A DNA stretch of 64,000 bases from Ardenticatenales bacterium (lineage in GTDB: Bacteria > Chloroflexota > Anaerolineae > Promineifilales > Promineifilaceae). The translations under genes and the position numbers were made by a program. The notes under the pieces were generated by a model. That model was not told the DNA's origin, did not search any database, and saw only the letters and a list, made by a program, of their open reading frames with translations. Below, in pieces: positions 42,149-49,778 of this stretch. Where the stretch lies: the NCBI GenBank assembly GCA_020634575.1, contig JACKBM010000037.1, forward strand, positions 1 to 64,000, written 5' to 3'. The stretch's first letter is position 1. Each line of letters opens with the position of its first letter.

Positions 42149-42784
42149 ATGGCGAATTACGAGATTCATGAGCGGATCTACCAGACAATCCGGGCTGAAG
42201 GTGGCCAGGGTTGGGGCGGGGCGGCGCGGCTTGAGCGGGCGCCCATCCTGCTGGAACGTCTGTTTTCGCTGCCGGCGGTGCCGGTTGAGGGCGCTTTGCT
42301 GGAGCTGGGTTGTGGTGAGGGCAACTATGCCCGGTTGCTGCATGAACGTGGTTACCAGGTGACTGGCGTTGATGTCGCGCCGACAGCCATTGCCTGGGCG
42401 CAGGAGAAGGCAGCGGCGCTGGGTTATGCGATCCAGTTTTTGCAGGCGGATTTGAGCCGACCATGGACTCTGGCGGAAGGACAATTTGATCTGGTTGTGG
42501 ATGGCAACTGTTTACACTGTATCATTGGCGGGGATCGGCAGCCGTTCCTGGCCAATGTGTGGGCAGCGCTGCGGCCGGCCGGGCTCTTTTTTGTCAGCAG
42601 CCTGTGCAGTCAAAGCGAACAGGATCGGCTGACATACCGGGATGATCAGCCGTACCGGCAGATTATGGCACCGGCCCATCTGCTGGCGGAGCTTAAAGCG
42701 GCTGGCTTTGGTATCGAGCAAAGCGTTATTCATCCCGGGGAACAATCGAACCATATCACGATTCACGCGCGCAAGCTGGTCTGA
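42149..42784 (+). CDS. Class I SAM-dependent methyltransferase
   Basis: 211 residues; ATG 42149 with GGAGG 10 nt upstream (an ATG at 42125 in frame is possible). Motif I LLELGCGEGNYARLL, VTGVDVAPTAIAWA at strand 2, and FDLVVDGNCLHCII after strand 4. The substrate is unknown. It is followed after 17 nt by the F420-dependent Ddn-like gene. Confidence 0.9.
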   Translation: MANYEIHERIYQTIRAEGGQGWGGAARLERAPILLERLFSLPAVPVEGALLELGCGEGNYARLLHERGYQVTGVDVAPTAIAWAQEKAAALGYAIQFLQADLSRPWTLAEGQFDLVVDGNCLHCIIGGDRQPFLANVWAALRPAGLFFVSSLCSQSEQDRLTYRDDQPYRQIMAPAHLLAELKAAGFGIEQSVIHPGEQSNHITIHARKLV

Positions 42785-42801
42785 GCCAGCAGGAGAAAGG
42801 C

Positions 42802-43215
42802 ATGAGTAATCCGAATGATTTTAATCAGCAGGTGATCGATGAGTTTCGGGCCAATGAGGGGCAGGTGGGGGGCTATTTTGCCAATTCCACGCTGCTGCTG
42901 TTGCATTCAACTGGCGCTAAAAGTGGCCAGCCCCGGCTGAACCCGCTGGTAACGATGCCGGTTGGCGACGATTATGTGATCATCGCTTCCAAAGGCGGGG
43001 CGCCCACCAACCCGGACTGGTATTACAACCTCGTGGCCCACCCCGAAGCAGAGATTGAGGTCGGGGCAGAACGCTTCCCGGTACGGGCGCGGCTGGCAGA
43101 AGAGCCGGAGCGGACCCTGCTCTACCAACAGGTCGCCGCCCAGTTCCCCGCCTTCGCCGAATACGAGAAAAAGGCGGGCCGCACCATCCCCGTCTTCGTC
43201 CTGAACCGCGTTTGA
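42802..43215 (+). CDS. Deazaflavin (F420)-dependent nitroreductase/quinone-reductase (Ddn) family protein
   Basis: 137 residues of the split-beta-barrel Ddn family: LLLLHSTGAKSGQPRLNPLV (the F420-phosphate-binding part), YVIIASKGGAPTNPDWYYNL and AHPEAEIEVGAERFPVRAR. Members use reduced F420 to reduce quinones or nitro compounds. Its presence fits the cofE/FbiB-like pair at 2437-3800. AGGAGAAAGGC precedes the ATG. Confidence 0.92.
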   Translation: MSNPNDFNQQVIDEFRANEGQVGGYFANSTLLLLHSTGAKSGQPRLNPLVTMPVGDDYVIIASKGGAPTNPDWYYNLVAHPEAEIEVGAERFPVRARLAEEPERTLLYQQVAAQFPAFAEYEKKAGRTIPVFVLNRV

Positions 43216-43223
43216 GGAGAAAG

Positions 43224-43312
43224 AAGAGTAGCCACGGATTAACACGGATTTAACACGGATTTTAAAAAAAAAGAGAATCCGTGTTAAATCCTGTTAATCC
43301 GTGGCTACTCTT
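43224..43312. repeat. CCACGGATT long hairpin, copy 2
   Basis: Arms of about 37 bases pair perfectly except for one extra C: the left arm begins AAGAGTAGCCACGGATTAAC and the right arm ends with its complement at 43312. The loop is A-rich. Same family as 26722-26799. It lies just after the Ddn-family gene. Confidence 0.9.
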
Positions 43313-43322
43313 AAAAAGAACA

Positions 43323-43467
43323 ATCCCCCTGGCGCGCCTCCCGTTGCGGCCAGGGGGATATTCAGGTAGGAGGGTTACGTACTGGGCGACGCCAGACGCT
43401 CCTGAAGGGGGTCGATTCGCGAGAGACGCCCGCGCGAAGCCCGCAGAGGGTAAAGGTTGTACGTAAC
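43323..43467. other. Noncoding stretch with two strong inverted repeats
   Basis: First stem ATCCCCCTGGC (43323-43333) with GCCAGGGGGAT (43349-43359), perfect, 15-nt loop. Second, GTTACGTAC (43374-43382) with GTACGTAAC (43459-43467) enclosing 76 nt that itself holds short GC stems. No ORF with family features. It could be a structured RNA or the leader of the gene at 43548; no known RNA family was recognised. Confidence 0.5.
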
Positions 43468-43547
43468 TACAAGGCTTAACGGGGCTGACGGGGAAATGTT
43501 ACAGATGCGTTGGCATTTTGGGGATCATCCGGTACAGTCCCACGTTG

Positions 43548-44249
43548 ATGAGTGAGACGACGCAGGCAGAAAGCCCCGGTATCGGCACTCTGTCGGAAAA
43601 GTCGCTCCATGCGGCGCTGAAGCAGTGGATCGCGCAGCCGGGGGATCAATTTGAGGTAAAGAGCGGTCGCTTTGTCATTGACATTATGCGGGGCGATACC
43701 CTCATTGAGATCCAGACCCGGCACCTCTACGCCATGAAACGCAAGCTCAGTCGCTTGCTCCCCGACCACACCATCCACCTCTATCATCCTATCGCCAGAC
43801 AAAAATGGATTGTGCGGCAGACGGCCGAGGGTGAGCTGGTCAGCCGGCGCAAATCGCCCAAGAAGGGGCGGCTGCACGACATTTTTAATGAGTTGGTGCG
43901 CATCCCTGGTCTGCTACTCGAACCTAATTTGATCCTGCATGTTTTGCTTACCGAAGAAGAGGCGATCCTGCGTGATGATGGTCAGGGAAGCTGGCGCCGG
44001 CGCGGCTGGAGCAGCCATGACCGGCTGTTGCTGGATGTGGCCGAGGAGACGGTGCTGACCACGGCGGCGGATTACCTGGCGCTGTTACCGGCCGGTCTCC
44101 CCCAACCTTTCAGTAACAAAACCCTGGCCAAAGCACTTGGCTGCCAGACCCGCGTGGCCGGGCGTATGACCTACACGCTGCGCGCCATGGGGCTACTGCA
44201 GCTGGCCGGCAAACAGGGCCAGTCCAACCTGTTTGAGGTTGGCCAATGA
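43548..44249 (+). CDS. Uncharacterised protein, possible PD-(D/E)XK-like nuclease with winged helix
   Basis: 233 residues; ATG 43548. The N-terminal 90 residues (KSLHAALKQWI, FEVKSGRFVIDIMRGDTLIE, IQTRHLYAMKRKLSRLL) have an acidic/Gln arrangement like the E-x-Q variant of PD-(D/E)XK folds. The C-terminal region (NKTLAKALGCQTRVAGRMTY, TLRAMGLLQLAGKQGQSNLF) reads as a winged helix. It overlaps the following membrane-protein gene by 4 nt. No name is justified; nuclease activity is inferred only from the motif pattern. Confidence 0.65.
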   Translation: MSETTQAESPGIGTLSEKSLHAALKQWIAQPGDQFEVKSGRFVIDIMRGDTLIEIQTRHLYAMKRKLSRLLPDHTIHLYHPIARQKWIVRQTAEGELVSRRKSPKKGRLHDIFNELVRIPGLLLEPNLILHVLLTEEEAILRDDGQGSWRRRGWSSHDRLLLDVAEETVLTTAADYLALLPAGLPQPFSNKTLAKALGCQTRVAGRMTYTLRAMGLLQLAGKQGQSNLFEVGQ

Positions 44250-44710
44250 GCGCCTGGCTGCTGACGGCGACGCCAGTTCTGGTGCTGCTGCTGGCGGCCG
44301 CGGCTGAGTTGCTGCAATCGTTCCAGACGCGCCATTTGCCTCTGCTGGCGGCCGGCGAATTGGCCCGACAACAACCAGCTATGCAACTGCCCGGGCAGTT
44401 TTTGCGTTATTGGCCCCGTGCCATTCTGGGCCTGGGCCTGGTGGTGATGCTGGCTCGGGTCAACCGAATGCTGGATACCACCGGTACGGTGCGGGCGTTG
44501 CTGGGGTTGGTGCTGCTCTGGTTGTTGGTCGCCATTGTGATGGAAATTGGGTTTGGCCTGACGTACCGGGTCGTTCGCGGCAGTGGGCAACCGGCCGGTA
44601 CGCGCGAACAATACCGCTTCGGCGCCGCTGTGCAGCGCTGCGGCTGGTATCGTCTGTTGCTCTGGCTGGTCGCCTGCGGCTTGATGCTTTTCTGGGTACA
44701 AGCCAACTAA
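44246..44710 (+). CDS. Small membrane protein, unknown
   Basis: 154 residues with about four hydrophobic segments (LLTATPVLVLLLAAAAELL, ILGLGLVVMLARVN, LLGLVLLWLLVAIVMEIGFG, LLLWLVACGLMLFWVQ). No family recognised. The ATG overlaps the stop of the nuclease-like gene (ATGA), so the two are probably made together. Confidence 0.7.
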   Translation: MSAWLLTATPVLVLLLAAAAELLQSFQTRHLPLLAAGELARQQPAMQLPGQFLRYWPRAILGLGLVVMLARVNRMLDTTGTVRALLGLVLLWLLVAIVMEIGFGLTYRVVRGSGQPAGTREQYRFGAAVQRCGWYRLLLWLVACGLMLFWVQAN

Positions 44711-44764
44711 AGCAATATAGCGCCACACACTTGTCACCCTGAACGAAGTGAAGGGGGGGAGAGG

Positions 44765-45496
44765 ATGAATTACAAACGAATCATGGTGAAATTAAGCGGC
44801 GGGGCAATGGCTGGTAACAAAGGTTGGGGCTTTGATCCGGATTCTCTAAACCATATCGCTGATGAGGTGTTGAAGCTCCACGAGAAAGGTGTTGAGGTGG
44901 CTGTGACCGTTGGCGGTGGCAATATTTTTCGCGGCGAGCTGGGGACCCAATGGGGGATCGAGCGGGCTGAGGCAGATAACATCGGCATGATGGCGACCGT
45001 CACCAACAGCCTGATGCTCCGGGGGGTGCTCAAGGCGCGCGGGGATGCGGAAGTTCGCGTCATGACCGCTATTCCCATCAATACCGTGGCTGAACCGTTC
45101 ATCCGCCTGCGCGCCATCCGCCACATGGAACTGGGTTACATCATTTTGCTGGCTGCCGGCAGCGGTAATCCCTATGTGACGACCGATTATCCTTCGGTGC
45201 TGCGCGCCCTGGAATTGCGCTGCGACGCGTTGCTGGCGGCTAAGAACGGCACGGACGGTGTCTACACGGGCGATCCCAATCAGAACAGCGCTGTGCGCCG
45301 CTACCGGGACGTCGACTACGACACGGTTTTGCAGAAGAACCTGGGGGCGTTGGACCAGGCAGCCGTGCTGTTGGCCCGCGACCACGATTTACCCATCCAT
45401 ATCTTTGATTTTGACGAGCCGGGTGCCATGGAGCAACTCTGCCGCGGTGAGCATGTCGGCACCCGCATCGGCCATCTGGCGGACACGTTTTACTAG
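44765..45496 (+). CDS. pyrH: UMP kinase-like amino acid kinase (PyrH family)
   Basis: 243 residues, normal length. It phosphorylates UMP to UDP with ATP. Seen: KRIMVKLSGGAMAGNKG, VTVGGGNIFRG, GSGNPYVTTDYPSVLRALEL, and NGTDGVYTGDPNQN. Differences from typical PyrH: Gly-Gly in place of Gly-Glu after KLS, and GNPYVTTDYPS in place of GNPFFTTDTAA. The usual pyrH neighbours (tsf, frr) are absent; an ANKH-like membrane gene abuts its stop. It may be a divergent second PyrH or a related kinase. GGGGGAGAGG precedes the ATG. Confidence 0.8.
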   Translation: MNYKRIMVKLSGGAMAGNKGWGFDPDSLNHIADEVLKLHEKGVEVAVTVGGGNIFRGELGTQWGIERAEADNIGMMATVTNSLMLRGVLKARGDAEVRVMTAIPINTVAEPFIRLRAIRHMELGYIILLAAGSGNPYVTTDYPSVLRALELRCDALLAAKNGTDGVYTGDPNQNSAVRRYRDVDYDTVLQKNLGALDQAAVLLARDHDLPIHIFDFDEPGAMEQLCRGEHVGTRIGHLADTFY

Positions 45497-46798
45497 ATGT
45501 ATCGCTCGCTGCTTCGCTTTCTGGTGCCGCTGGCGCTGGTCATCCTGATTCGCGATCTCAGCAACCAGGTCCTCAATGGTGGGATGGCGCGCCTGCCGGA
45601 GGCGACGGCGACGCTGGCCAGCTTTGGTCTTGCTTTTGGGCTGTTCTTTCTGGTGGCGGCACCGCTCTCCCAGCTGACGTCGACCAGTTTGGTGCTGGTG
45701 ACCGGCCGGTCCTCCTACCGGGCCGTACGCAACTACGTCTGGCTGCTCTGTCTATTGATCACAGTGTTGCTGGCCAGCCTTGACTTTACGCCGCTGGGCG
45801 ACCTGGTCATCGAGCGGGCGCACGGGATCGCGCCGCCATTCAGCTTGCTGGTGCGCCGTGCCCTGCTCTGGCTGATGGGCGCCCCCATCCTTTACGGGCT
45901 GACCCATTTTTACTCCGGCTTGCTCCTGCGTGTGCGCCGCACGGCGATCAATGGCTACTCGACGCTGGCGGGCATCGTTACCAGCACGGTCACCGTGTTT
46001 CTCCTGCTGCCGCTGCCGTTTGTGCAGGCGACGCCCCTGCTGTTGCCGGTGCTGGCCACCTACGTGCGCATGGTGACAGAGATGGCGATTGTCGGCTACG
46101 GTTACTGGCGCTATGTGCGGCCCGGCCAACTGGCCGAGGCTGAGACTGAGGCGCCGACTTTCGCTGAGATCACCCGCTTTTTCTGGCCGCTGGCCTTTAT
46201 TCTGCTGGTACAGGGCGCCAGCCGGCCGGTGATCAACCTGTTTGTCGCCCGAGGGCCGGACGGGGAGATGGCGCTGGCGGTGTTGACCGTGGTTTATGCG
46301 CTGGGGCTGATGCCGTATGGCTGGCTAAATGAGTTGAAGAATATCCCGCCGGCATTTATGGGCGAAGAGGGGATGGACCGGCCGGTGCGCCGCTTTGCCC
46401 TGGCCTGTGGCCTCTTTTCATTTGCCAGTATGGTCATTTTATTCTGGACGCCGCTGCGCGATTTTATCCTGCTCAACTGGATTGGCGTCGACAGTGAATT
46501 GGCCGAGCTGAGCCGTATCCCGCTCATCATTTTCAGCTTCTTTCCGTTGGCAGTGACGCCGCGCGCCCATTTGCATGGGATCGGCATGGCTGAACGGCGC
46601 ACCAGCGCGCTGGCCCTCAGTGCACCGGCCCGCTTTTTGGCGCACCTGGGGGTGATGGTCTTGCTCCTGAACATCGCCTGGCCCGGCGCCACCAAGGCGC
46701 TTCTGGCCCTGTTCGCCGGCTTCTGTGTTGAGGCGCTTGTCGTCTGGTGGGGCCTCAACCGGGGGAAGGTGCCCCAAATCCGGCCGGAGTTGCCGTAG
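45497..46798 (+). CDS. Polytopic membrane protein, possibly ANKH-like (MOP superfamily)
   Basis: 433 residues with 11-12 hydrophobic helices. The start FLVPLALVILIRDLSNQVLN and SFGLAFGLFFLVAAPLSQLT resemble ANKH (progressive ankylosis) and MATE-like transporters, with two related halves. Animal ANKH exports ATP, citrate or pyrophosphate; bacterial homologues are not characterised. The ATG immediately follows the stop of the PyrH-like gene, so a nucleotide- or phosphate-linked role is conceivable. It could instead be a flippase-type MOP protein. Confidence 0.6.
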   Translation: MYRSLLRFLVPLALVILIRDLSNQVLNGGMARLPEATATLASFGLAFGLFFLVAAPLSQLTSTSLVLVTGRSSYRAVRNYVWLLCLLITVLLASLDFTPLGDLVIERAHGIAPPFSLLVRRALLWLMGAPILYGLTHFYSGLLLRVRRTAINGYSTLAGIVTSTVTVFLLLPLPFVQATPLLLPVLATYVRMVTEMAIVGYGYWRYVRPGQLAEAETEAPTFAEITRFFWPLAFILLVQGASRPVINLFVARGPDGEMALAVLTVVYALGLMPYGWLNELKNIPPAFMGEEGMDRPVRRFALACGLFSFASMVILFWTPLRDFILLNWIGVDSELAELSRIPLIIFSFFPLAVTPRAHLHGIGMAERRTSALALSAPARFLAHLGVMVLLLNIAWPGATKALLALFAGFCVEALVVWWGLNRGKVPQIRPELP

Positions 46799-46812
46799 CA
46801 AAAAACTGCCTC

Positions 46813-46867
46813 TTGACATTATCATCTATTTCGAAAATAATCTACTTCGATATATTTCAAAATAGAT
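46813..46867 (+). promoter_or_regulatory. Promoter and candidate operator of the ArsR-DUF2087 gene
   Basis: TTGACA (46813-46818), 17 nt, AATAAT (46836-46841). Inverted repeat ATCTATTT (46824-46831) and AAATAGAT (46860-46867) brackets the -10 and start region, with two copies of an ATTTCGAAAATA-like sequence inside. AT-rich dyads of this sort are typical ArsR-family operators, so autorepression is likely. TGGAGG follows at 46867. Confidence 0.65.
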
Positions 46868-46884
46868 GGAGGTCAAATTAGACG

Positions 46885-47448
46885 ATGAGCGAAGAACAAT
46901 TTGAAACCCTGCTCAATTTTTTCAAAGTGATGGGCAACGAAAGCCGGCTGCGGTTGGTCGGTCTCCTGGCCAACGAACCGCAGAACGTCGGTGAGCTGGC
47001 GGCGGCGCTGGGTGTCAAGGAGCCGACGGTTTCCCATCATCTCAGCCAGTTGAAGATGCTGGGCTTAGTTTCTGTCCGGGCTGAGGGTAACAATCGAATT
47101 TACAATCTGAACGCCAAAATGCTGGAGCAGATGAACAAGGAGATGTTCACGGCGGAAAACGTGGCCAATATGGTGGCCAAGGCGCCGACGCCGGACGAAA
47201 AAGTCCTGCGTGCTTTTCTGGATGGTGAACAGATCACCGCGATTCCCTCGAAGCGGAGCAAGCAGCAAGTGGTCCTGCGCTGGTTGGTGGAGAAGTTTGA
47301 GCACGACCGGCAGTATGAGGAGCGCGAGGTGAACGAGATCATCAAGCGCCATCACCCGGATTCAGCCAGCTGGCGCCGTTATCTGATCGACGAACATCTG
47401 ATGGCTCGCGCCGGCGGTTACTACTGGCGTATCGACACGCCCGCATGA
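46885..47448 (+). CDS. ArsR-family regulator with C-terminal DUF2087 domain
   Basis: 187 residues. Winged helix at about 8-80 (FKVMGNESRLRLVGLLANEP, LGVKEPTVSHHLSQLKML), then DUF2087 at about 115-185 (KRSKQQVVLRWLVEKFEHDR, YEEREVNEIIKRHHPDSASW, RRYLIDEHLMARAGGYYWRI). No Cys for metal sensing is present, so it is probably not a metal sensor. It overlaps the Fe-S protein gene by 4 nt, which links the regulator to that gene. Confidence 0.93.
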   Translation: MSEEQFETLLNFFKVMGNESRLRLVGLLANEPQNVGELAAALGVKEPTVSHHLSQLKMLGLVSVRAEGNNRIYNLNAKMLEQMNKEMFTAENVANMVAKAPTPDEKVLRAFLDGEQITAIPSKRSKQQVVLRWLVEKFEHDRQYEEREVNEIIKRHHPDSASWRRYLIDEHLMARAGGYYWRIDTPA

Positions 47449-48173
47449 GTGCGCTGACGGTTCGCTGCGACGAAGGTGCGGCCTATCTGCGTGACCGTGG
47501 CCTTAACCTGCTGGGGGTTCTCGATGTGGCGGCTTTGCCCGCCGCCGTTCGCGAGCCCCTGGCAGCGGCCGGCCTGGAGCTGGCCGGGTACCCGTGTCTG
47601 GTGGTCATTGGCCATGCCGGCCGGCGCCTCTGGGCAGAGTTAAACCGGACGCCGTTCAATTCCCCAGATCCGGTCGATGATTACAGCCGGCAGCATACCG
47701 CCCATTTTGCTCAGCAATATCTGGGCGACACCGGCTGGCGGCTGCTGTACCCGAGCGAGGTTTTCTTTCCGCTTAGCCTGTTGGGCGAGTTGGTGGGGTG
47801 GGGCCGGCCGTCGCCATTGGGCCTGGGGATGCACCCCGAGTATGGCCTTTGGTGGGCCTATCGGACTGTTTTTCTCAGCCAATTGCCGCTGCCTGTGACG
47901 GTGCCTGTCGCCACGCCGCATCCGTGTGACAGCTGTGTGGGCCAGCCTTGCCTGGCCGCCTGTCCGGCCGGTGCCCTCAGCCCCACTGCCGGCTTCGATG
48001 TCTATGCTTGTTCTGACTATCGTGTGAGCGCAGGCTCAAGCTGTGCCGCCCAGTGCCTGGCCCGCCAGGCCTGCCCCGTTGGGGCGCAGCACCGCTATAC
48101 CCCCGACCAGATCAACTACCATTACCGCCTCTCCCTGGCGACCATCAAAGCGTACAACGCCGGCGAGGGGTAG
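47445..48173 (+). CDS. Iron-sulfur (ferredoxin-like) protein
   Basis: 242 residues. The C-terminal 80 residues hold a Cys-rich cluster region: PCDSCVGQPCLAACP (C-x2-C-x4-C-x3-CP), then YACSDYR and SSCAAQCLARQACPVG. This could carry one or two 4Fe-4S clusters. The N-terminal 150 residues (RLWAELNRTPFNSPDPVDDY, YLGDTGWRLLYPSEVFFPL) are not clearly a known fold; QueG-like proteins share a similar Cys pattern, but the cobalamin-binding domain was not recognised. It is translationally coupled to the ArsR-DUF2087 regulator. Confidence 0.82.
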   Translation: MSALTVRCDEGAAYLRDRGLNLLGVLDVAALPAAVREPLAAAGLELAGYPCLVVIGHAGRRLWAELNRTPFNSPDPVDDYSRQHTAHFAQQYLGDTGWRLLYPSEVFFPLSLLGELVGWGRPSPLGLGMHPEYGLWWAYRTVFLSQLPLPVTVPVATPHPCDSCVGQPCLAACPAGALSPTAGFDVYACSDYRVSAGSSCAAQCLARQACPVGAQHRYTPDQINYHYRLSLATIKAYNAGEG

Positions 48174-48175
48174 CC

Positions 48176-48226
48176 CACCCGACGGGTCCACTACCCGACG
48201 GGTCCGCCACCCGACGGGTCCACTAC
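48176..48226. repeat. Three-copy CCCGACGGGTCC array
   Basis: Three ACCCGACGGGTCC units in the spacer after the Fe-S gene, followed by an ACCGGCCGGT site at about 48231. Same family as the array at 5479-5565. Confidence 0.8.
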
Positions 48227-48298
48227 CCCTCACCGGCCGGTGCGTGGGCATTTGCGCTGCTTTAGGTACAATGCGGGACGCCCGTAAGGAGAATTTTG

Positions 48299-49126
48299 AT
48301 GGCTACTTCGCCAAGCGACCGGTTACGCTGGCTCAAACGTGCCCTGTGGGCATTGCTGGGCCTCTTTGTCCTGATGATTGCGCTCCTGGCCGGCTCCATT
48401 GCCTTCGACGCCTGGTTTGGCCGCAGTTCAACTGAGTTCACCAATGTGTCGTTTCCCGGGCAGGATGGCGCCACACTCTATGGCTACCTGGCGCTGCCGG
48501 ATGGCCCCGGCCCCCATCCAGCCGTTCTCCTCATCCATGAGTGGTGGGGGCTGAATGAGGGGATGCCCGTGCTGGCTGATGCGCTGGCAGCTGAAGGGTA
48601 TGTTGTGTTGGCTGCGGATGCTTACCGGGGCGCCCTGACAGCCCAGGTGCCGCGAGCCCTCTGGCTGCGCCTGACCATCCCAGAGGAACAGGTGCGCGCT
48701 GACCTGGATGATGCCCTGGATTATCTGCTGGCTCAGGACGAAGTTGATCCGGAACGGGTGGCGACCATGGGTTTCTGCTTTGGTGGCGGTGAGTCGTTGC
48801 AGTTGGGTTTGCGGCAGTCGGAGCGGCTGGCGGTGACGGTCCTGTACTACGGCTCGGTTGTGACGGATATTGAGGCGCTGCGACCGCTGCGCGATCAGCA
48901 AGGGGTGCTGGGCATTTTTGGCGAGGAAGACCAGCAGATTTTTGTCGAGGATGTGCTGGAGTTTGAGACGGCTTTGAACAGCCTCGAGATCGCCAATGAA
49001 GTGACGATTTATGAAGGGGTGGGGCACGCCTTTTTGAACGAGGACAATTTTGACCAGCCGGGCAGTGCTGGTGACGCCTGGCAGCAGACGCTGGAATTTC
49101 TGGCGACAAATTTGCAGGTCGAATAG
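48299..49126 (+). CDS. Dienelactone-hydrolase-family protein, membrane-anchored
   Basis: 275 residues; ATG 48299 with TAAGGAG upstream. One N-terminal helix (ALLGLFVLMIALLAGSIAFD) without a lipobox, then an alpha/beta hydrolase: HEWWGLNEGM with the conserved Glu, nucleophile Cys in MGFCFGGGESL, Asp in FGEEDQQ and His in GVGHAFLN. The Cys nucleophile is characteristic of dienelactone hydrolases. The catalytic domain probably faces outside. It stands alone between the Fe-S gene and the first sigma-factor gene. Confidence 0.9.
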   Translation: MATSPSDRLRWLKRALWALLGLFVLMIALLAGSIAFDAWFGRSSTEFTNVSFPGQDGATLYGYLALPDGPGPHPAVLLIHEWWGLNEGMPVLADALAAEGYVVLAADAYRGALTAQVPRALWLRLTIPEEQVRADLDDALDYLLAQDEVDPERVATMGFCFGGGESLQLGLRQSERLAVTVLYYGSVVTDIEALRPLRDQQGVLGIFGEEDQQIFVEDVLEFETALNSLEIANEVTIYEGVGHAFLNEDNFDQPGSAGDAWQQTLEFLATNLQVE

Positions 49127-49214
49127 GCGGGTATCGCCGATGTCACAAAGCGGGCCGCTGCGGTGTTTTAGGGAATAGAGACGCGCCAACTATTGGCTTC
49201 AGGATAAACGCAGC

Positions 49215-49778
49215 GTGACAACCCTGTCTGACAACTTCCTTTTGCAACAGCTTCACGCCGGCGATGAGGCCAGTTTTGCTCTGCTGTTTCAGCGGCACTA
49301 TGAGCGTGTCTATGGGCTACTCTTTCGCCTTGTCGGCAATCGAGCCGAGGCCGAGGATCTGACCCAGGAAGTATTTTTGAAGTTGTACCGGCAGCCCTTG
49401 TTGGGCCGGCCGGATGATAACGTGGGTGGCTGGCTGTATCGCGTGGCCACCAACCTCGGCTACAACGCCATTCGCGATCGCAACCGAAGGCAAGAGCGAG
49501 AACTTCTGCTGATCGCGGACCGGCCGGATGGCGCCGAAGGGCCGCAACAGGCAACCGAGCGGCGTGAGGCCCGCGAACGCGTACAACGTGCGCTGGCAGA
49601 TTTGAAGCCACGCCAGGTTCAGCTGTTACTGCTAAGGCAGATGGGGTTCAGCTATGCCGATCTGGCGGACCTGTGCGATGTGGCGCCCGGCTCGGTCGGC
49701 AAGCTGCTGCAGCGGGCGGCGGATGCTTTTCGTGAGGCTTATGCGCGTCTGGGAGAGGATTATGAAGCGGGAACCTGA
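49215..49778 (+). CDS. ECF-type RNA polymerase sigma factor
   Basis: 187 residues; starts at GTG 49215. Region 2: FALLFQRHYERVYGLLFRLV, NRAEAEDLTQEVFLKLYR, GGWLYRVATNLGYNAIRD. Region 4: LADLKPRQVQLLLLRQMGFS, YADLADLCDVAPGSVGKLLQ. It overlaps the next gene by 17 nt, the usual sigma/anti-sigma arrangement. The signal it answers to is unknown. Confidence 0.94.
   Translation: MTTLSDNFLLQQLHAGDEASFALLFQRHYERVYGLLFRLVGNRAEAEDLTQEVFLKLYRQPLLGRPDDNVGGWLYRVATNLGYNAIRDRNRRQERELLLIADRPDGAEGPQQATERREARERVQRALADLKPRQVQLLLLRQMGFSYADLADLCDVAPGSVGKLLQRAADAFREAYARLGEDYEAGT

Noticed and set aside
43405..43440. tRNA-like T-arm (GGTCGATTCGC)
   Set aside because: No matching acceptor stem, anticodon arm or D-arm could be laid out around it.
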